DNA of 64,000 nucleotides from Paenibacillus sp. FSL R5-0517 (GCF_037974355.1 NZ_CP150235.1:6138001-6202000); one strand, 5' to 3'; positions 1 to 9,877 are shown, numbered from the stretch's first letter. The notes: a model not told the origin generated them from the letters alone. Translations and numbers: made by a program.

Positions 1-389
1 TCAGCGCTGAGCATCCCCGCTATCGTCAACCGTCCGTTCAGCTTGATATTTTCTGCCTGACAATCCCCTGACAAATGAAGCTCACCAACCACTTTGATAT
101 GCTCAGCTTTGGCATGCAGGCCAGATGCCTGAATTCCATCCTCACCATCGTTGCTGACAGCTCGATCTGTCAAAGTAAGGGTTCCCGTAATTTTAATCTC
201 TGTGGCTTCAAGCGATCCGTATATGACCGATGTACCCGTACATTTGAAAAGATCACAAGATAGATTGTCGTTAAAGGACGCATCCCCTATGACCTTAACC
301 TTGCCATACACGCCCCCAGCAGAACTGCCATCACCAACGATGCTGATATCCATTTTGTTGTCCAATGAACGCCCAGGATTGTTATTCAT
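1..389 (-). CDS. Bactofilin-like polymer-forming protein, 3' part outside window
   Basis: The gene runs off the left edge; about 129 N-terminal residues are visible, beginning MNNNPGRSLDNKMDI. The body is made of short beta-strand-like repeats with Gly turns and words such as KVKVIGDAS, GSLEATEIKITGTLTL and HIKVVGELHLSGDCQAENIKLNG, the pattern of bactofilin (DUF583) right-handed beta-helix proteins. The ATG at 389 is preceded by a GA-rich ribosome site (agaaaggg). It follows the next bactofilin-like gene by 34 bp in the same direction, giving a pair like yhbE-yhbF (bacE-bacF) of Bacillus subtilis, which are needed for flagellar assembly there. By order this would be the yhbF-like partner, but the C-terminus is missing. 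The family call is solid; a motility role here is inferred. Confidence 0.75.
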   Translation of the reverse strand, partial: MNNNPGRSLDNKMDISIVGDGSSAGGVYGKVKVIGDASFNDNLSCDLFKCTGTSVIYGSLEATEIKITGTLTLTDRAVSNDGEDGIQASGLHAKAEHIKVVGELHLSGDCQAENIKLNGRLTIAGMLSA

Positions 390-423
390 GTCGATCTCAT
401 CCCTTTCTCTCCATATCCAAAAT

Positions 424-1152
424 TTAAATTCGCTGACTGCTGCCCACCTTGGCATCCTGATCTACCTCAAGTTCACCTGAATATTCGACCAGCCGGATGT
501 TACAGCCGCGACCGATGAAAATGTTACTCCCCCGAACAATATCAGCTTCGGTATCTTCCAGCACAATCTCATCGCCCTCAATCAAGGATGTCTTAAATGA
601 TGGAGTTCCGCCCAGGCCAATACTTTTCCAGAACCCGTTCTGTTGTTCCTTGCGACGAATATCAATACGCTCTCCGCCAATCTCTTTAGCCGAAGAAGAG
701 GTGTGAAGCCTGATCTCCACTGTTCCCGCATTCAGGAAGCCGCTGATCTTGATATTTCCCTGTACGTTCAAGGACTCACATTGCACATCACCTTCAACAT
801 CGATCACGCCGCCAATATCAATTCGTTCCCCATCTACTCTTCCACGTACGGTACACTTCCCGTTCACTTCAATCTCAGGGCTATGAAGATCTCCGTTAAT
901 TGTCGTCATGCCATCCACACGAACACGCGAACTGGTCAAGGGGCCATTCAACGTACACATGCCGTTAATCGTTGCACTCTCGGAGCTTAAAGCGCCGTGC
1001 ATCTTCAATGTTCCATTCACTTCCATAGAGGTACAGTCCAGATTACCATTCACCTTAGCCATACCATCAATCGATACACGGTGAAACTCCCCACCTGCCG
1101 TTTGACTCATACCCGATACATTCAGATCATTCCGCTTATTTCGTTCTTCCAT
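424..1152 (-). CDS. Bactofilin-family cytoskeletal protein, YhbE/BacE-like
   Basis: A 242-residue protein. Residues 25-150 are a regular series of about ten-residue repeats with the signature VNG/IDG/VDG-x-xx-hydrophobic-NG-L (for example SIDGMAKVNGNLDC and EVNGTLKMHGALSS), as in the bactofilin beta-helix core. The C-terminal 90 residues are more charged, with a second short strand set ending near GRGCNIRLVEYSGELEVD. Bactofilins self-assemble into filaments without nucleotide. The start ATG has a good ribosome site (aaggagagg). It lies 14 bp downstream of the YhbD-like gene and 34 bp upstream of a second bactofilin gene, so the three are probably one operon as in B. subtilis yhbD-yhbE-yhbF. 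Motility function is known only from that relative. Confidence 0.8.
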   Translation of the reverse strand: MEERNKRNDLNVSGMSQTAGGEFHRVSIDGMAKVNGNLDCTSMEVNGTLKMHGALSSESATINGMCTLNGPLTSSRVRVDGMTTINGDLHSPEIEVNGKCTVRGRVDGERIDIGGVIDVEGDVQCESLNVQGNIKISGFLNAGTVEIRLHTSSSAKEIGGERIDIRRKEQQNGFWKSIGLGGTPSFKTSLIEGDEIVLEDTEADIVRGSNIFIGRGCNIRLVEYSGELEVDQDAKVGSSQRI

Positions 1153-1166
1153 AGATGATCCTCTCC

Positions 1167-1790
1167 TTATCCCAATTTGAGTTTTAATTCTTCCATAAAT
1201 GTTCCCATCGGCTGCCTAACAACCACCTTCACACCATTGTCAAAATAAAACTCCATTCCTGCTGTTACCAGCATGAATGAAGGAACACCCATCTTACGAA
1301 TAAGCACCAGTTCGCTGGGTTTGCCTGTAAAACGATAATAATGTTCGGACATCACATCGATTAGCAACACACCCTCTTGCCGAGTAATATCTCCGCTCAT
1401 TAACAGCTTATCAAGGACGTAGAGCATCATGATCTGCTCCAAAGCATATAACGATTGTTCCCGACCTGCTTCTTTCATCAAATCCAGCGATATTTGCGAA
1501 ACAATGTTTCGCTCTAACAACTGTTGTGCGGACATTTCCACTTCACCCAACGTAGGTGAGAACACGTCCGCCAGCTCATCCAGCGATAATCCGTCTTTCA
1601 TATTGAGAATCTTGTCAATGCGCAGTAAAATCTGTTGTTTGGGAAAAAAGGTCTCTTGTCCGGTGTAGGACGACTTCCGAATAAACCATTCTTCCGGAAT
1701 GAGATTTTTCCGCTTCCAGCGGTATAACTGGCCGTAGGAGATTCCTGTCAGGTCCAGCAGTTCTTTTTTGGAGATCAAATCATCCGTCAT
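1167..1790 (-). CDS. YhbD-like protein (DUF4004) with MerR-like N-terminal helix-turn-helix
   Basis: A 207-residue protein. Residues 1-75 (ISKKELLDLTGISYGQLYRW, then KRKNLIPEEWF and KQQILLRIDKIL) look like a MerR-type winged helix-turn-helix, and the remainder is a helical domain of unknown role. The length and its place immediately upstream of two bactofilin genes match B. subtilis YhbD. The ATG at 1790 follows a strong ribosome site (aaaggggga, spacing about 7). Its promoter region holds inverted repeats that it might bind itself. DNA binding is inferred from the fold only; the protein has no assigned function that I know of. Confidence 0.7.
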   Translation of the reverse strand: MTDDLISKKELLDLTGISYGQLYRWKRKNLIPEEWFIRKSSYTGQETFFPKQQILLRIDKILNMKDGLSLDELADVFSPTLGEVEMSAQQLLERNIVSQISLDLMKEAGREQSLYALEQIMMLYVLDKLLMSGDITRQEGVLLIDVMSEHYYRFTGKPSELVLIRKMGVPSFMLVTAGMEFYFDNGVKVVVRQPMGTFMEELKLKLG

Positions 1791-1819
1791 ATATGGTCCC
1801 CCTTTATCGTGAAATCAGT

Positions 1820-1856
1820 GTAACATAACATTGTTACGTTGTAAATAACGTCGTAA
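1820..1856. promoter_or_regulatory. Overlapping inverted repeats upstream of the yhbD-like gene
   Basis: A perfect repeat GTAACA-n6-TGTTAC (1820-1837) overlaps an imperfect one, TTACGTTG-n7-CGTCGTAA (1834-1856, 6 of 8 pairs). They lie 30-66 bases before the yhbD-like start, where an operator would be expected. The rest of the 299-bp gap between this divergent gene and the esterase shows no gene. The operator role is inferred. Confidence 0.35.
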
Positions 1857-2089
1857 TAATGTTGATCTTCCCTCCACGCCACTCATCTGGCTTAGCCTGT
1901 TGAAACCTTACAATTTAGAGATACTTCTGCATAATTTTTTAATGTGCATCTTTGTTATTGCATTGCACCAGCAATGCGTATAACCTGTTAAATATGGACA
2001 CTTAAAAGCTAATAGGGAGCAATCCCGGCTCATCCTCTCAAGTCAAAAACACGTGGTTAACGAACTTATGAAAGGGGTTTCTTATACTC

Positions 2090-2878
2090 ATGGCACTTAT
2101 TAAATGTGATTTTTACTCCGATACACTTGGGCTGAGTACCAGTATGCATGTCATTCTGCCGCAACAAACCCACAATCAGATCGGTATGGAGAACGTGACA
2201 GGCAAAGGACTTCATCCAACCCTGTACCTGTTACACGGTCTATCGGATGATGATTCCATCTGGCTGCGCCGCACATCGATTGAACGTTATGTAGCCAACC
2301 TAGGAATCGCCGTTGTTATGCCGCAAGTACATCGCAGTTTCTATACAGATATGGTCGAAGGCGGAAAATACTGGACGTTTATCAGCGAAGAACTGCCTAA
2401 ACTTGCTCGTTCTTTCTTCCCTCTGTCACCAAAGCGTGAGGATAACTTCGTTGCTGGATTATCCATGGGTGGTTATGGCGCGTTCAAGCTGGCCCTTCGT
2501 AAACCAGAACAGTATGCGGCAGCTGCCAGTTTGTCTGGTGCTCTCGATATGTCTGCACATATGGATAGAAACGCATCCTCAGCCTTACAACAAACGGAGT
2601 TACAGCGGATTTTCGGACCCGATGTGACAGGTACAGAGAACGATCTGATCCATCTGTTAAAAGAAAATCAATCTGGCGAAAGCCCACGACCTTTGCTCTA
2701 CCAATGTTGCGGAACGGAAGATTTCCTGTATGAGGATAATCAAACTTTCCGTCAAGCCTGCGAACAAACCAACTTCGAATTGACGTACGAGGAAGGGCCT
2801 GGTGAACATGAATGGGGCTACTGGGATGCCAAGATCCAGGATGTATTGAAATGGTTGCCTTTGCCCAAGCGCGATTAG
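2090..2878 (+). CDS. Esterase of the FrmB/EstA (esterase D-like) alpha/beta-hydrolase family
   Basis: A 262-residue cytoplasmic hydrolase without a signal peptide. The nucleophile elbow GLSMGGYGA places the catalytic serine at about residue 125. The motif [11 protein letters not shown] before it forms the oxyanion region, [12 protein letters not shown] carries the likely acid residue, and GEHEWGYW carries the catalytic histidine near residue 240. This architecture matches tributyrin esterase EstA of lactic bacteria and S-formylglutathione hydrolase-like esterases; the natural substrate cannot be told from sequence. The start ATG follows gaaagggg with a longish 12-base spacer, but the N-terminus [14 protein letters not shown] is the family's usual one. 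It is a single-gene unit, convergent with argH, and the two share a terminator. Confidence 0.85.
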   Translation: MALIKCDFYSDTLGLSTSMHVILPQQTHNQIGMENVTGKGLHPTLYLLHGLSDDDSIWLRRTSIERYVANLGIAVVMPQVHRSFYTDMVEGGKYWTFISEELPKLARSFFPLSPKREDNFVAGLSMGGYGAFKLALRKPEQYAAAASLSGALDMSAHMDRNASSALQQTELQRIFGPDVTGTENDLIHLLKENQSGESPRPLLYQCCGTEDFLYEDNQTFRQACEQTNFELTYEEGPGEHEWGYWDAKIQDVLKWLPLPKRD

Positions 2879-2984
2879 TAGAGCATTAATAACCGCTGCA
2901 GACAATGAAGACTGGCATTCAGATGGCAACAACCTTCTATTGCTATGGAGCTGGAATGATCCACATCATATCGCTGTAAAACAC

Positions 2985-3029
2985 AAAAAAGCAGGCCATG
3001 GAGAACAAAGTTCTCTGGCCTGCTTCTTT
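2985..3029. terminator. Bidirectional terminator between the esterase gene and argH
   Basis: AAGCAGGCCA and TGGCCTGCTT pair, with an inner GAGAAC/GTTCTC stem around AAA. Six A on the left and a T-rich stretch on the right let it work for both convergent genes. Confidence 0.9.
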
Positions 3030-3073
3030 ATTGTCCTGTCCTATCTGTACAAATACCTATAGTAACCGTGATA

Positions 3074-4477
3074 TTAACCGCGGTTCGTAATCCATTGCTC
3101 GGTAATCTCCAGTACCTTCTCACTGCGTGTGATGGCTTCGGCAACTTGACCCGAAGCTGTTCCACCGTAAACGTTACGAGCGTTCACTACCGCTTCCGGT
3201 TGAAGTACATCATAGATCCGGTCATCGAACAGTGGTGAGAACTGCTTGAATTCATCGATCGTCAGATCCAGCAAATACTTGCTGTTCTGGATGCAGTACA
3301 GCACCGTTTTACCAATCACTTCATGCGCCTGACGGAAAGGCAAGCCTTCGCCTACGAGGAAATCGGCAATATCCGTGGCGTTCGAGAAATCCTGGTTGAC
3401 CGCTTGACGCATCCGATCCTTGTTCACGGTCATTGTTGCGATCATTGGAGCAAACAGTTGAAGTGCACCTTCCAGCGTTGCTACCGTGTCGAACATGCCT
3501 TCTTTGTCTTCCTGCATATCTTTGTTGTATGCCAGTGGAAGAGATTTCAGTACGGTCAGCAAACCAATCAGGTTGCCGTACACACGTCCTGTTTTACCAC
3601 GAACGAGTTCAGGAACGTCCGGGTTTTTCTTCTGAGGCATAATGCTGCTGCCTGTGCAGAACGCATCGTCCAGTTCAACGAATCCAAACTCTGTGCTGCT
3701 CCACAGCACCAGCTCTTCACTCAGACGGGACAAGTGAGTCATGATGAGGGAAGCTGCTGCCAGGAACTCAACGATGAAGTCGCGGTCGCTTACTGCGTCC
3801 AGACTGTTCTCGTACACACCATCAAAGCCCAGTTGTTCCGCCACAAAATGACGGTCAATCGGGAATGTTGTGCCAGCGAGCGCACCTGCACCCAGTGGCA
3901 GGATGTTAATGCGTTTGTAACTGTCCATCAGACGCTCCGCATCACGTTGGAACATGGAGACATACGCCATCAGGTGATGGGCGAACAGAATCGGCTGTGC
4001 CCGTTGAAGATGTGTATAACCCGGTACGATGGTATCGAGGTTATCTTTCGCTTGTCCAATCAGTGCTTCCTGCAAGGAATGCAGCATGCCTACAAAGCCA
4101 ACCACGCGCTCACGCAAGTATAGGTGCATATCCGTTGCAACCTGGTCGTTCCGACTACGGCCTGTATGTAGTTTGCCGCCTACAGGGCCAATCGTATCAA
4201 TCAGGTTTTTCTCAATATTCATGTGGATATCTTCATCCGAAACGGAGAATTCCACTTCGCCCGCACGGATTTTGTGCAGAACGGTGATTAGACCTTCTTT
4301 GATCGTTTCCACATCTTCCGCTGGAAGAATACCACATTTGCCCAGCATCGTTACATGGGCCAGACTGCCCTGTATATCTTCCTCAGCCAAAGCTTTGTCA
4401 AAATTGATTGATGCCGTATATTCCTCAACCAAATGATTGGTTTGTTTTGTAAAACGTCCTCCCCACAGCTTGCTCAC
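3074..4477 (-). CDS. argH: Argininosuccinate lyase
   Basis: The last enzyme of arginine synthesis, splitting argininosuccinate into arginine and fumarate; cytoplasmic and tetrameric in the family. The fumarase/aspartase superfamily signature [12 protein letters not shown] lies near residue 280, and the N-terminal SKLWGGRF and [12 protein letters not shown] motifs are present. I place the start at the GTG at 4477 (467 residues). It has the ribosome site aaggggag eight bases upstream and gives the family-typical N-terminus (V)SKLWGGRF. Longer TTG or ATG starts at 4507 and 4501 would add residues not seen in homologs and have no ribosome site. It is the last gene of the arg run, 110 bp after argG and in the same direction. 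Confidence 0.96.
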   Translation of the reverse strand: MSKLWGGRFTKQTNHLVEEYTASINFDKALAEEDIQGSLAHVTMLGKCGILPAEDVETIKEGLITVLHKIRAGEVEFSVSDEDIHMNIEKNLIDTIGPVGGKLHTGRSRNDQVATDMHLYLRERVVGFVGMLHSLQEALIGQAKDNLDTIVPGYTHLQRAQPILFAHHLMAYVSMFQRDAERLMDSYKRINILPLGAGALAGTTFPIDRHFVAEQLGFDGVYENSLDAVSDRDFIVEFLAAASLIMTHLSRLSEELVLWSSTEFGFVELDDAFCTGSSIMPQKKNPDVPELVRGKTGRVYGNLIGLLTVLKSLPLAYNKDMQEDKEGMFDTVATLEGALQLFAPMIATMTVNKDRMRQAVNQDFSNATDIADFLVGEGLPFRQAHEVIGKTVLYCIQNSKYLLDLTIDEFKQFSPLFDDRIYDVLQPEAVVNARNVYGGTASGQVAEAITRSEKVLEITEQWITNRG

Positions 4478-4587
4478 AGTGAGTACTCCCCTTTCGCTCA
4501 TGGACAAAGCCGCTCCTGCCAGATGTGCAAGAACGGCCTGCCTTGTTTGTCATTTATATTGATATAGCTCTATTGTGCAGGTTGAAA

Positions 4588-5823
4588 TTAGTTTTTGTTC
4601 TGCTCCACGCCGGAGTTTACTTTCAGACGAAGTGCGTTCAGGCGGATAAAGCCTGTTGCATCCCCTTGATCGTAAGCTTGCGTTGGATCAGCTTCCATCG
4701 TTGCGATGTCCGGATTGTAGAGACTGACAGGACTTTTCACACCTGCGCCGATGATATTGCCTTTGTACAGCTTCACACGTACGGTACCTGTTACATTTTT
4801 TTGGCTTTCAGTCACCAGCGCTTGCAATGCAAGACGCTCTGGTGCGAACCAGAAACCGTTGTATACCAGGGTGCTATAACGTGTGATCAGGCTATCACGC
4901 AGGTTCATCACTTCACGGTCCATCGTGATGGATTCCATTTTGCGATGTGCGGTGAACAAGATCGTTCCACCTGGGGTTTCGTACACGCCACGGCTCTTCA
5001 TACCCACAAAACGGTTCTCAACCATATCTACACGGCCAATACCATGTTTGCCACCCAGCTCGTTCAATTGCTCCATCACTTGCAGTGGGCTCAAGCGCTC
5101 ACCGTTCAGTGCAACACAGTCACCTTGTTCGAATTCAAGCTCAACATATTCCGCTTGGTCTGGTGCATCTTCAGGTGCACTGCTCAGCAGGAACATGTCT
5201 TTGTTCTCGTCCGCGCTTGGATCGAACCAAGGATCTTCAAGCACACCGCTCTCATAGCTGATATGCAGCAAGTTACGGTCTGTAGAGTATGGTTTAGCCG
5301 CAGATGCGGTTACCGGAATGCCATGTTTCTCAGCGTAAGCAATCATCTCTGCACGTCCCGGGAACTGGTTGCGGAATTCTTCCAGACGCCAAGGTGCAAT
5401 GACGTTAATGTCTGGTGTCAGCGCAGCCGCGTTCAACTCAAAGCGAACTTGGTCATTTCCTTTACCCGTAGCGCCGTGAGCGATGGCTGTAGCACCTTCT
5501 GCACGAGCGATATCCACCATGCGTTTAGCGATCAGTGGACGAGCGATACTTGTGCCGAGCAGGTATTGTCCTTCATAAAGGGCACCTGCCTGGAACATCG
5601 GATAGATGAAATCTTTCGCGAATTCATCGCGCAGATCGTCGATGTATACTTTGGAAGCGCCAGTAGCGAGTGCTTTTTCCTCCAAGCCATCCAGTTCGTC
5701 CTTTTGTCCGATATCCGCTGTGAAAGCGATAATCTCAGCATCATATGTTTCTTTCAACCATTTCAAAATTACAGATGTGTCCAACCCGCCCGAATACGCG
5801 AGTACAATTTTTTCCTTAGCCAT
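4588..5823 (-). CDS. argG: Argininosuccinate synthase
   Basis: A 411-residue ATP-dependent ligase joining citrulline and aspartate. The N-terminal P-loop of the ATP-pyrophosphatase type, [11 protein letters not shown], begins at residue 9; other family words are [13 protein letters not shown] and [12 protein letters not shown]. The ATG at 5823 follows ggggagg at good spacing. It lies between argF (157-bp gap) and argH, so citrulline made by ArgF is consumed by the next two products in order. No T-box or terminator was seen in the gap before it, so it is probably co-transcribed with argF. Confidence 0.97.
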   Translation of the reverse strand: MAKEKIVLAYSGGLDTSVILKWLKETYDAEIIAFTADIGQKDELDGLEEKALATGASKVYIDDLRDEFAKDFIYPMFQAGALYEGQYLLGTSIARPLIAKRMVDIARAEGATAIAHGATGKGNDQVRFELNAAALTPDINVIAPWRLEEFRNQFPGRAEMIAYAEKHGIPVTASAAKPYSTDRNLLHISYESGVLEDPWFDPSADENKDMFLLSSAPEDAPDQAEYVELEFEQGDCVALNGERLSPLQVMEQLNELGGKHGIGRVDMVENRFVGMKSRGVYETPGGTILFTAHRKMESITMDREVMNLRDSLITRYSTLVYNGFWFAPERLALQALVTESQKNVTGTVRVKLYKGNIIGAGVKSPVSLYNPDIATMEADPTQAYDQGDATGFIRLNALRLKVNSGVEQNKN

Positions 5824-5980
5824 GTTCAGTGGTCCTCCCCAAGATCAGTTAAGTTAAAACAGAGCCTTCATACACTGAATCCTACAAGCTTCTTTTTAAT
5901 TAACTTTTTAAAGTACATTATAGATGAATCTATCATCGCGAAATCTGCGCCTAAAATCAACCCATAAAGGCAAACAACAT

Positions 5981-6946
5981 CTATTCGCTCATTAACGCAG
6001 CCATTAATGCTTTCTGTGCATGCAAGCGATTCTCCGCCTGATCAAAGATCAGGGAGTTCGGTCCGTCAATTACACCGGCACTCACTTCTTCGCCGCGGTG
6101 TGCTGGCAGACAGTGCAAGAACATGTAGTCCGGCTTCGCGCTTTTCATCAGTTCCTCATCCACTTGGTATGCCGCAAACGCTTGCTCACGAATCTTCTGC
6201 TCTTCTTCAAAGCCCATGCTTGCCCACACATCCGTGTACACGATATCTGCATCTTTGGCGGCTTCTTGTGCACTGTACGTTACAGTCACTTCAGAACCGC
6301 TCTCCTGTGCGATAATACGTGCCTGCTCCACTACTGCGCTATCCGGCTCATAACCTTCTGGCGTTGCTACAGCAACATGCATCCCCATCTTCGCTGCACC
6401 GAGCATCAGGGAGTGTGCCATGTTGTTGCCATCTCCGATGTAAGCCATTTTCAGACCTGCGAGCTTGCCTTTGTGCTCCAGCACCGTTTGGAAGTCTGCC
6501 AGTACCTGGCAAGGATGCGCTGCATCGCTCAGGCCGTTAATGACTGGAACATCCGCATGCTCTGCCAGTTCAGTTACATTATGGTGTCCAAAGGTACGAA
6601 TCATGATGCCGTCCAGGTAGCGGGACAATACTTTGGCTGTATCATGTGTTGTTTCCCCACGACCCAGCTGGATATCATTTTTGCTCAGGAAGAGCGCGTG
6701 TCCACCCAATTGGAACATGCCTACTTCAAAGGATACACGCGTACGTGTAGATGATTTTTCAAAAATAAGTCCGATCGTTTTGCCTTTCAACGGTTGAAAC
6801 GGTACACCGCTTTTTTGCTTGCCTTTAATCTCGATCGCGAGATCAAGCAGATAACGAATCTCCTCTGCCGTGTAGTCCGTGAATTCGATAAAATCCCGGC
6901 CTCTCAGATCAATCTTCTGAATCTTTTCCGTCTGTTGTGCTGTCAT
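5981..6946 (-). CDS. argF: Ornithine carbamoyltransferase
   Basis: A 321-residue enzyme making citrulline from ornithine and carbamoyl phosphate. The carbamoyl-phosphate loop SSTRTRVSFEVG, the ornithine-side motif DAAHPCQVLADFQT and the C-terminal HCLPAHRGEEVS are all intact. This favours the anabolic enzyme, as does its position between argD and argG; a catabolic arcB would be expected next to arcA or arcC, which are absent. The ATG at 6946 has the ribosome site aaggagga. No carbamoyl-phosphate synthetase (carAB) lies in this run, so carbamoyl phosphate must come from elsewhere. Confidence 0.96.
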   Translation of the reverse strand: MTAQQTEKIQKIDLRGRDFIEFTDYTAEEIRYLLDLAIEIKGKQKSGVPFQPLKGKTIGLIFEKSSTRTRVSFEVGMFQLGGHALFLSKNDIQLGRGETTHDTAKVLSRYLDGIMIRTFGHHNVTELAEHADVPVINGLSDAAHPCQVLADFQTVLEHKGKLAGLKMAYIGDGNNMAHSLMLGAAKMGMHVAVATPEGYEPDSAVVEQARIIAQESGSEVTVTYSAQEAAKDADIVYTDVWASMGFEEEQKIREQAFAAYQVDEELMKSAKPDYMFLHCLPAHRGEEVSAGVIDGPNSLIFDQAENRLHAQKALMAALMSE

Positions 6947-7104
6947 CTATAATGTCCTCCTTATTTCCGGTTCCCTGCACCCGCATGGGCAGAAGAGAGA
7001 GCAACGTTGACAAGTTGTCTGGGTGCGCTCAAGTTGTGTAATCATTGCCGCCTTCCGCAAGTTCACCACGCGGCTACAGGGATTCATCATCTCATTCTGC
7101 TTCG

Positions 7105-7131
7105 AGGCCGGTAATGGCCCCGAGACAGAAA
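7105..7131. other. Stable hairpin in the argD-argF gap
   Basis: CGAGGCCGG-TAAT-GGCCCCG forms a GC-rich hairpin shortly after the argD stop. It has no U-run, so it is not a standard terminator; mRNA processing or stability control is possible. The rest of the 200-bp gap shows no gene and no T-box signature. Confidence 0.4.
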
Positions 7132-7147
7132 GGTTCTCATTTTTATA

Positions 7148-8407
7148 TTAGGCTTTCGCCGCTACGTGCTCTTCGATCAATGTGCCTACCAGCGATACGG
7201 CCTCGTCGATCTCTTCTTTGCTCACATACAGGTTCGGAAGCAAACGAATCACATTTGGTCCTGCAGAGACAAACAAAATACCGCGTTTTTGCCCAGCAAG
7301 CACAATATCACCTACCGGCTCAGCACATTCAATACCAACGAGCAATCCCATGCCACGTACTTCCTTCACAAAGGAATTACCTGCCAAGCGATTCCGCAGG
7401 GAGCTCATCAGGTATTCACCCATCTCCGCTGCACGCTCTGGCAAACGATCTTCCAACATCGTTTCGATGGTCGCAATCACAACGGATGAAGCAAGTGGTG
7501 TTCCACCAAAGGTGGTCGCATGACTACCTGGCGTGAACGCATCCCGCAGGAAGCCTTTACCCAGCATCGCGCCTACAGGGAAACCACTGCCGATACCTTT
7601 GGCAACGGTGAACACGTCTGGCTCAATGCCATAATGTTCGTGTGCAAACAATTTACCAGTACGTCCCATTCCAGTCTGCACTTCATCCACAATGAGTAAC
7701 AATCCGTGCTCGTCACACAGTTTCCGTACATGCTTGACGAATTCCGGCTCAACTGGATATACACCGCCCTCGGCCTGAACCATTTCCAGCATAATTGCTG
7801 CCGTCTTAGGTCCAATTGCCGCTTCAAGTGCAGGAATATCATGCAAAGGTACAGTTACAAATCCGGCTGGCAATGGCAAAAATCCTTCTTTCACCTTATC
7901 CTGTCCAGTTGCCGTCAATGTTGCAAGTGTCCGTCCGTGGAAGGACTGGGCAAAGGTGATCACTTCATAGCGATCTGTTCCTTTCACTTTCTGGTGATAA
8001 CGACGTGCTACTTTGATTGCCGCTTCGTTCGCTTCGGCACCACTGTTACAGAAGAACACGGCATCAGCACATGTATTGGCTGTCAGCAGTGCTGCTGCTT
8101 TCTCCTGGCCCGGAATCTGGAACAGGTTGGACACATGCCACAGCTCATCAATCTGAGCTTTCAGCTTGGCACCGACTTTCTCTGGTGCATGGCCCAGGCT
8201 GGTTACAGCGAGTCCGCACATGAAATCTAGATAACGGTTGCCTTGGTCATCCCACAACCAACTTCCTTTACCTTTGACCAGACTGATTGGATAACGCGCA
8301 TATGTTTGAAAAAGCGAGCTTTCCGTCTGTGCCGCTGCACCTGTTGCTGCTGCGCCCGCTACCGCTGTGCCAGAACCTGGCTGTTCGTTGCCTTTTGCCA
8401 TCACCAT
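7148..8407 (-). CDS. argD: Acetylornithine aminotransferase
   Basis: A PLP-dependent class III aminotransferase (419 residues) that turns N-acetylglutamate semialdehyde into N-acetylornithine. The cofactor lysine is in FTVAKGIGSGFPVGAML; FCNSGAEANEAAIK and VDEVQTGMGRTGKLF are the phosphate-loop and cofactor-aspartate motifs. The N-terminal 35 residues are Ala/Gly-rich and probably not part of the fold. The start may be the ATG at 8407 or the ATG two codons later; taggag lies just upstream of both. A related ornithine or GABA aminotransferase is excluded mainly by its position among argB and argF. Confidence 0.93.
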   Translation of the reverse strand: MVMAKGNEQPGSGTAVAGAAATGAAAQTESSLFQTYARYPISLVKGKGSWLWDDQGNRYLDFMCGLAVTSLGHAPEKVGAKLKAQIDELWHVSNLFQIPGQEKAAALLTANTCADAVFFCNSGAEANEAAIKVARRYHQKVKGTDRYEVITFAQSFHGRTLATLTATGQDKVKEGFLPLPAGFVTVPLHDIPALEAAIGPKTAAIMLEMVQAEGGVYPVEPEFVKHVRKLCDEHGLLLIVDEVQTGMGRTGKLFAHEHYGIEPDVFTVAKGIGSGFPVGAMLGKGFLRDAFTPGSHATTFGGTPLASSVVIATIETMLEDRLPERAAEMGEYLMSSLRNRLAGNSFVKEVRGMGLLVGIECAEPVGDIVLAGQKRGILFVSAGPNVIRLLPNLYVSKEEIDEAVSLVGTLIEEHVAAKA

Positions 8408-8493
8408 ATCACTCCTATTGGTTGGTGCAACGGCACTAATTATGAGAACACCTTAACTTTACACTTTTCACTTCGATGCCAGAACAACCTTCC

Positions 8494-8640
8494 GATCGCT
8501 GTTATCCCCGGATTTTTTGATTACCCCTTAAAGGGGAAAATCCGGGGATAGTGTATGCTTCCGAAGTAGCTTTCTTTCAGAAAGCTTTTAGGCGCACGCT
8601 TCGCTTCTTCAGGTTATTTCTGTCCTCTACGTTATTGTGT
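8494..8640. repeat. Intergenic modular repeat, copy A (argB-argD gap)
   Basis: This fills most of the 317-bp gap. The left module, beginning gatcgctgttatccccgg, forms a long hairpin in which ATCCCCGGAT pairs with ATCCGGGGAT around CCCCTTAAAGGGG. The right module has a smaller hairpin (tagctttctttcagaaagc) followed by a cgcttcgcttcttcagg tail. The left module matches copy B (9662-9764) and the right module matches copy C (14101-14190). No ORF and no U-run terminator are evident. Confidence 0.75.
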
Positions 8641-8724
8641 GATGTTCAATCTTCACATAAAAATGCCGTGCACATATTTTTTATTTAATATAAGACCATG
8701 AAGACCCTAGCGCACTGAGAATAA

Positions 8725-9564
8725 TTATTGCATACGGATAATTTTTGTTCCGATAATTTCTCCGCCGAGCACTCGGCTCAGGATCTGGGGTTCGCTTCCG
8801 TCTACGATGATAACCTCACGTACTTGACCATGAATACATGCGATAGCTGCACGCACTTTGGGAATCATGCCACCATAGATTTCTCCGGTTTGGATCATAT
8901 CCTCGATCTCCTGTACAGAGACGGATGGCAGTACTTTTTTCTCGCCGCCTACGTTCTTCATGATGCCAGGAACGTCGGTTACGACAATCATCCGGCTTAC
9001 GCCAAGATGAGACGCCACAGCACCCGCAGCTGTATCTGCGTTGATGTTGTAGCGTTGTCCAGTGGCATCCACACCAACTGGCGCGATAACCGGCATGTAA
9101 CCCATGTTCACGATGCCTTGGATAATCTCTGCATTCACACCCGTGACATCGCCTACCCAGCCGATCTCTGCGTGATTTGTAACAGGTTTAGCCTGGATCA
9201 AACCACCGTCCACGCCGGATAAACCTAGTGCACGACCGCCCACACGTTGGATCAGGCGCACGATCTGTTTGTTGATACTGCCCGCAAGCACCATCTCCAC
9301 TACGTCCAGCACAGGTTCAGTTGTTTTGCGCAGGCCATTAACGAATTCGGTTTCGATACCAAGCTTCGCCAGGTTATCCGAAATTGCAGGGCCTCCACCA
9401 TGCACGATTACCGGCTGTGTGCCCTGAGACTGCAAATCACGCAGATCCGCAAAGAAGGACTCTGGCAATGCCGCCAGTGTGCTGCCTCCACATTTCATGA
9501 CAAACATCTGTTTCTCTGTGCTCGCTTCCGTTGCGGTACTTTTGTTTGGCATTGTTGAATTCAT
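8725..9564 (-). CDS. argB: Acetylglutamate kinase
   Basis: Phosphorylates N-acetylglutamate, usually the feedback-controlled step. Family motifs are FVMKCGGSTL near the N-terminus, VIVHGGGPAIS, and the nucleotide-site words VTDVPGIM and GGMIPKV. I place the start at the ATG at 9564 (279 residues, MNSTMPNKST). It has the ribosome site aaaggagc eight bases upstream and fits the usual length. The open frame extends about 77 codons further upstream, but that part is basic, unlike the family, and overlaps repeat copy B. It is followed by argD after a repeat-filled gap. Confidence 0.95.
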   Translation of the reverse strand: MNSTMPNKSTATEASTEKQMFVMKCGGSTLAALPESFFADLRDLQSQGTQPVIVHGGGPAISDNLAKLGIETEFVNGLRKTTEPVLDVVEMVLAGSINKQIVRLIQRVGGRALGLSGVDGGLIQAKPVTNHAEIGWVGDVTGVNAEIIQGIVNMGYMPVIAPVGVDATGQRYNINADTAAGAVASHLGVSRMIVVTDVPGIMKNVGGEKKVLPSVSVQEIEDMIQTGEIYGGMIPKVRAAIACIHGQVREVIIVDGSEPQILSRVLGGEIIGTKIIRMQ

Positions 9565-9661
9565 GAGGGCAAGCTCCTTTCGTTCAAATATTCTTAAAGG
9601 CTTAACACTTAATTGATGCGATATTCGTTGGCTGACCGTTCCGAATCCGGATCGTTCTTTT

Positions 9662-9764
9662 GATCGCTGTTGTCTCCAGGTTTTTTGATTCCCTTTATAA
9701 AGGGGAAACCCGGAGACAAAGGCGAACGCTTCGCTTCTACAGAATCGATTCCGTCTTCTCCACT
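9662..9764. repeat. Intergenic modular repeat, copy B (argJ-argB gap)
   Basis: It contains the same long-hairpin module as copy A (gatcgctgttgtctccagg, then gattccctttataaagggg), with GTCTCC pairing to GGAGAC. Copy A has ATCCCC and GGGGAT at these places, so both arms changed together. The inner small hairpin of copy A is absent, but the tail cgaacgcttcgcttct is kept. A separate hairpin, AACAGCTTC/GAAGCTGTT, lies at 9824-9848 in the same 313-bp gap. Confidence 0.75.
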
Positions 9765-9877
9765 GCCTTCGCCTCAAAGACCAAATAAAGTTCAATCCTT
9801 ATAGATTTTCTATATATTTACGAAACAGCTTCTTTTAGGGAAGCTGTTAGCTTCAATAGAATAAATGCTAAGACGTA

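Noticed and set aside
4525-5967. 480-codon plus-strand frame opposite argG
   Set aside because: It is an antisense frame over a clear argG; Cys/His/Phe-rich composition, no ribosome site and no family words.
6947-7147. Possible T-box in the argD-argF gap (GCCGCGTGGTGAAC)
   Set aside because: The order of bases does not match the T-box core and there is no terminator/antiterminator pair.
9565-9795. 77-codon N-terminal extension of argB
   Set aside because: A good ribosome site precedes the internal ATG at 9564; the extension lies over an intergenic repeat and is unlike the family.
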